The translations under genes were made by a program, and so were the position numbers. Positions 5,263 to 5,672 of a stretch of DNA of 5,672 bases are shown piece by piece; position 1 is the stretch's first letter, and every line of letters begins with the position of its first letter. The DNA comes from Pseudomonadota bacterium (lineage in GTDB: Bacteria; Desulfobacterota; Desulfovibrionia; Desulfovibrionales; Desulfovibrionaceae): positions 1 to 5,672 of the forward strand of contig JAEXGX010000414.1 in assembly GCA_023450535.1 (NCBI GenBank), given 5' to 3'. Under the pieces are notes generated by a model, which was given only the letters and a program-made list of their open reading frames with translations, had not been told where the DNA came from and made no database searches.

Positions 5263-5672
5263 ATGCGCGTCACGAAAAGGGATTGGGGCTCGCTGTATGA
5301 GACAGATGTACTGATCCTCGGCACGGGCGCCTCCGGCATGGGGGCGGCGCTCAAGGCGGCGGAAAAGCATGCAGACGTGCTCATGGTCGGCAAGGGTACT
5401 CTGGAAAGTTCTGGTTCCCTTGGTGGGGGAAATGATCATTTCATGGCTGTGCTGGACACGGACGAAGCATATGACAATCTGGAAAGCTTTGTGGATTTTT
5501 ATATGAAATCCGCCTATGGCTACAAACGCGAACAGATCGTGCAGTGGCATGACGCTTTTGCTCCGTGTCTGGCCGTGCTTGATGAGGTCGGTACGGAATT
5601 CAGACCCAAAGAGGGCGGCGGGCGTTATCGCTCCGTAGGGTTTGGCCAGCCGGGCGCGTGGTGGCTGCATAT
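5263..5672 (+). CDS. FAD-binding flavoprotein of the AprA/FrdA family, N-terminal part
   Basis: Open from the ATG at 5263 to the right edge: 136 complete codons of a gene that would usually code for 500-650 residues. AAAGGAG (5251-5257) lies five bases upstream. An FAD dinucleotide-binding fold begins at TDVLILGTGASGMGAA (14-29; GxGxxG at 20-25), followed by the second strand VLMVGKG. KGTLESSGSLGGGNDHF then aligns with the KASLERSGAVAQG region of adenylylsulfate reductase alpha subunit (AprA, recalled). It lacks the His that carries covalent FAD in fumarate reductase and succinate dehydrogenase, so FAD is probably bound non-covalently, as in AprA. The protein begins without a signal peptide, so it is likely cytoplasmic. 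The sigma-54 promoter at 5184-5199 and the divergent RtcR-type activator suggest induced expression. It may be an AprA paralogue in sulfur or organosulfur redox metabolism, but the substrate cannot be told from this fragment; a ferredoxin-like partner downstream would support this. Confidence 0.8.
   Translation, partial: MRVTKRDWGSLYETDVLILGTGASGMGAALKAAEKHADVLMVGKGTLESSGSLGGGNDHFMAVLDTDEAYDNLESFVDFYMKSAYGYKREQIVQWHDAFAPCLAVLDEVGTEFRPKEGGGRYRSVGFGQPGAWWLH

Noticed and set aside
5179..5670. 163-codon open frame on the - strand
   Set aside because: It would run opposite to a flavoprotein N-terminus with a clear GxGxxG fold, good ribosome binding site and sigma-54 promoter; its own product looks like no protein family.
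5263..5672. Fumarate reductase or succinate dehydrogenase flavoprotein proper
   Set aside because: The segment where these enzymes carry the FAD-linking His reads ESSGSLGGG, with no His; an AprA-like or other non-covalent flavoprotein fits better.

Overview
The window reads as a piece of a Gram-negative, probably anaerobic chromosome. It has moderately high GC, dense genes and one very A+T-rich regulatory gap. An MCE/Mla-type lipid transport locus, a full-length Aas-like protein, an RtcR-type sigma-54 activator and an AprA-like flavoprotein together point to a deltaproteobacterial sulfur-metabolising lineage (Desulfovibrionaceae such as Desulfovibrio or Bilophila). This placement is inference; there is no rRNA or other taxonomic marker in the window.

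Left part (1-932), + strand: the C-terminal end of an MCE (MlaD/PqiB-like) lipid-binding protein, then a small outer-membrane lipoprotein of the PqiC/YmbA type. These look like the last two genes of an MCE ABC-transporter operon. A 209-base gap (933-1141) follows. It holds a perfect 8-bp hairpin, a very G-rich/C-rich hairpin, an isolated TATAAT hexamer and a strong ribosome binding site.

Middle (1142-3310), + strand: a full-length homologue of the two-domain protein Aas (lysophospholipid acyltransferase fused to acyl-ACP synthetase). The adenylating half keeps all its motifs. The acyltransferase half has lost its catalytic His (Pro37) and the Glu of its FPEGR motif. The protein is therefore probably an acyl-activating enzyme with an inactive acyltransferase domain. 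Beside an MCE system, a role in handling fatty acids or lysolipids recovered from the envelope is plausible.

Right part (3330-5672): a 555-residue RtcR-type activator on the - strand, convergent with aas (19-base gap). It consists of an N-terminal CARF-like sensor, an AAA+ sigma-54 activator core with GAFTGA, and an RtcR-type C-terminal helix-turn-helix. It is divergent from an AprA/FrdA-type FAD flavoprotein that runs off the right edge. Between them lies an A+T-rich control region with a near-consensus -24/-12 promoter pointing at the flavoprotein, a helically phased cluster of TCTGA/TCAGA elements about 100-145 bp upstream of the predicted start of transcription, and several perfect palindromes.

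The most interesting signal is this last unit. RtcR is known as the activator of the RNA-repair genes rtcBA, yet here a related regulator appears to control a flavoprotein redox gene with no rtcA or rtcB in view. This may be an RtcR-family switch rewired to a different output, possibly sulfur or redox metabolism.
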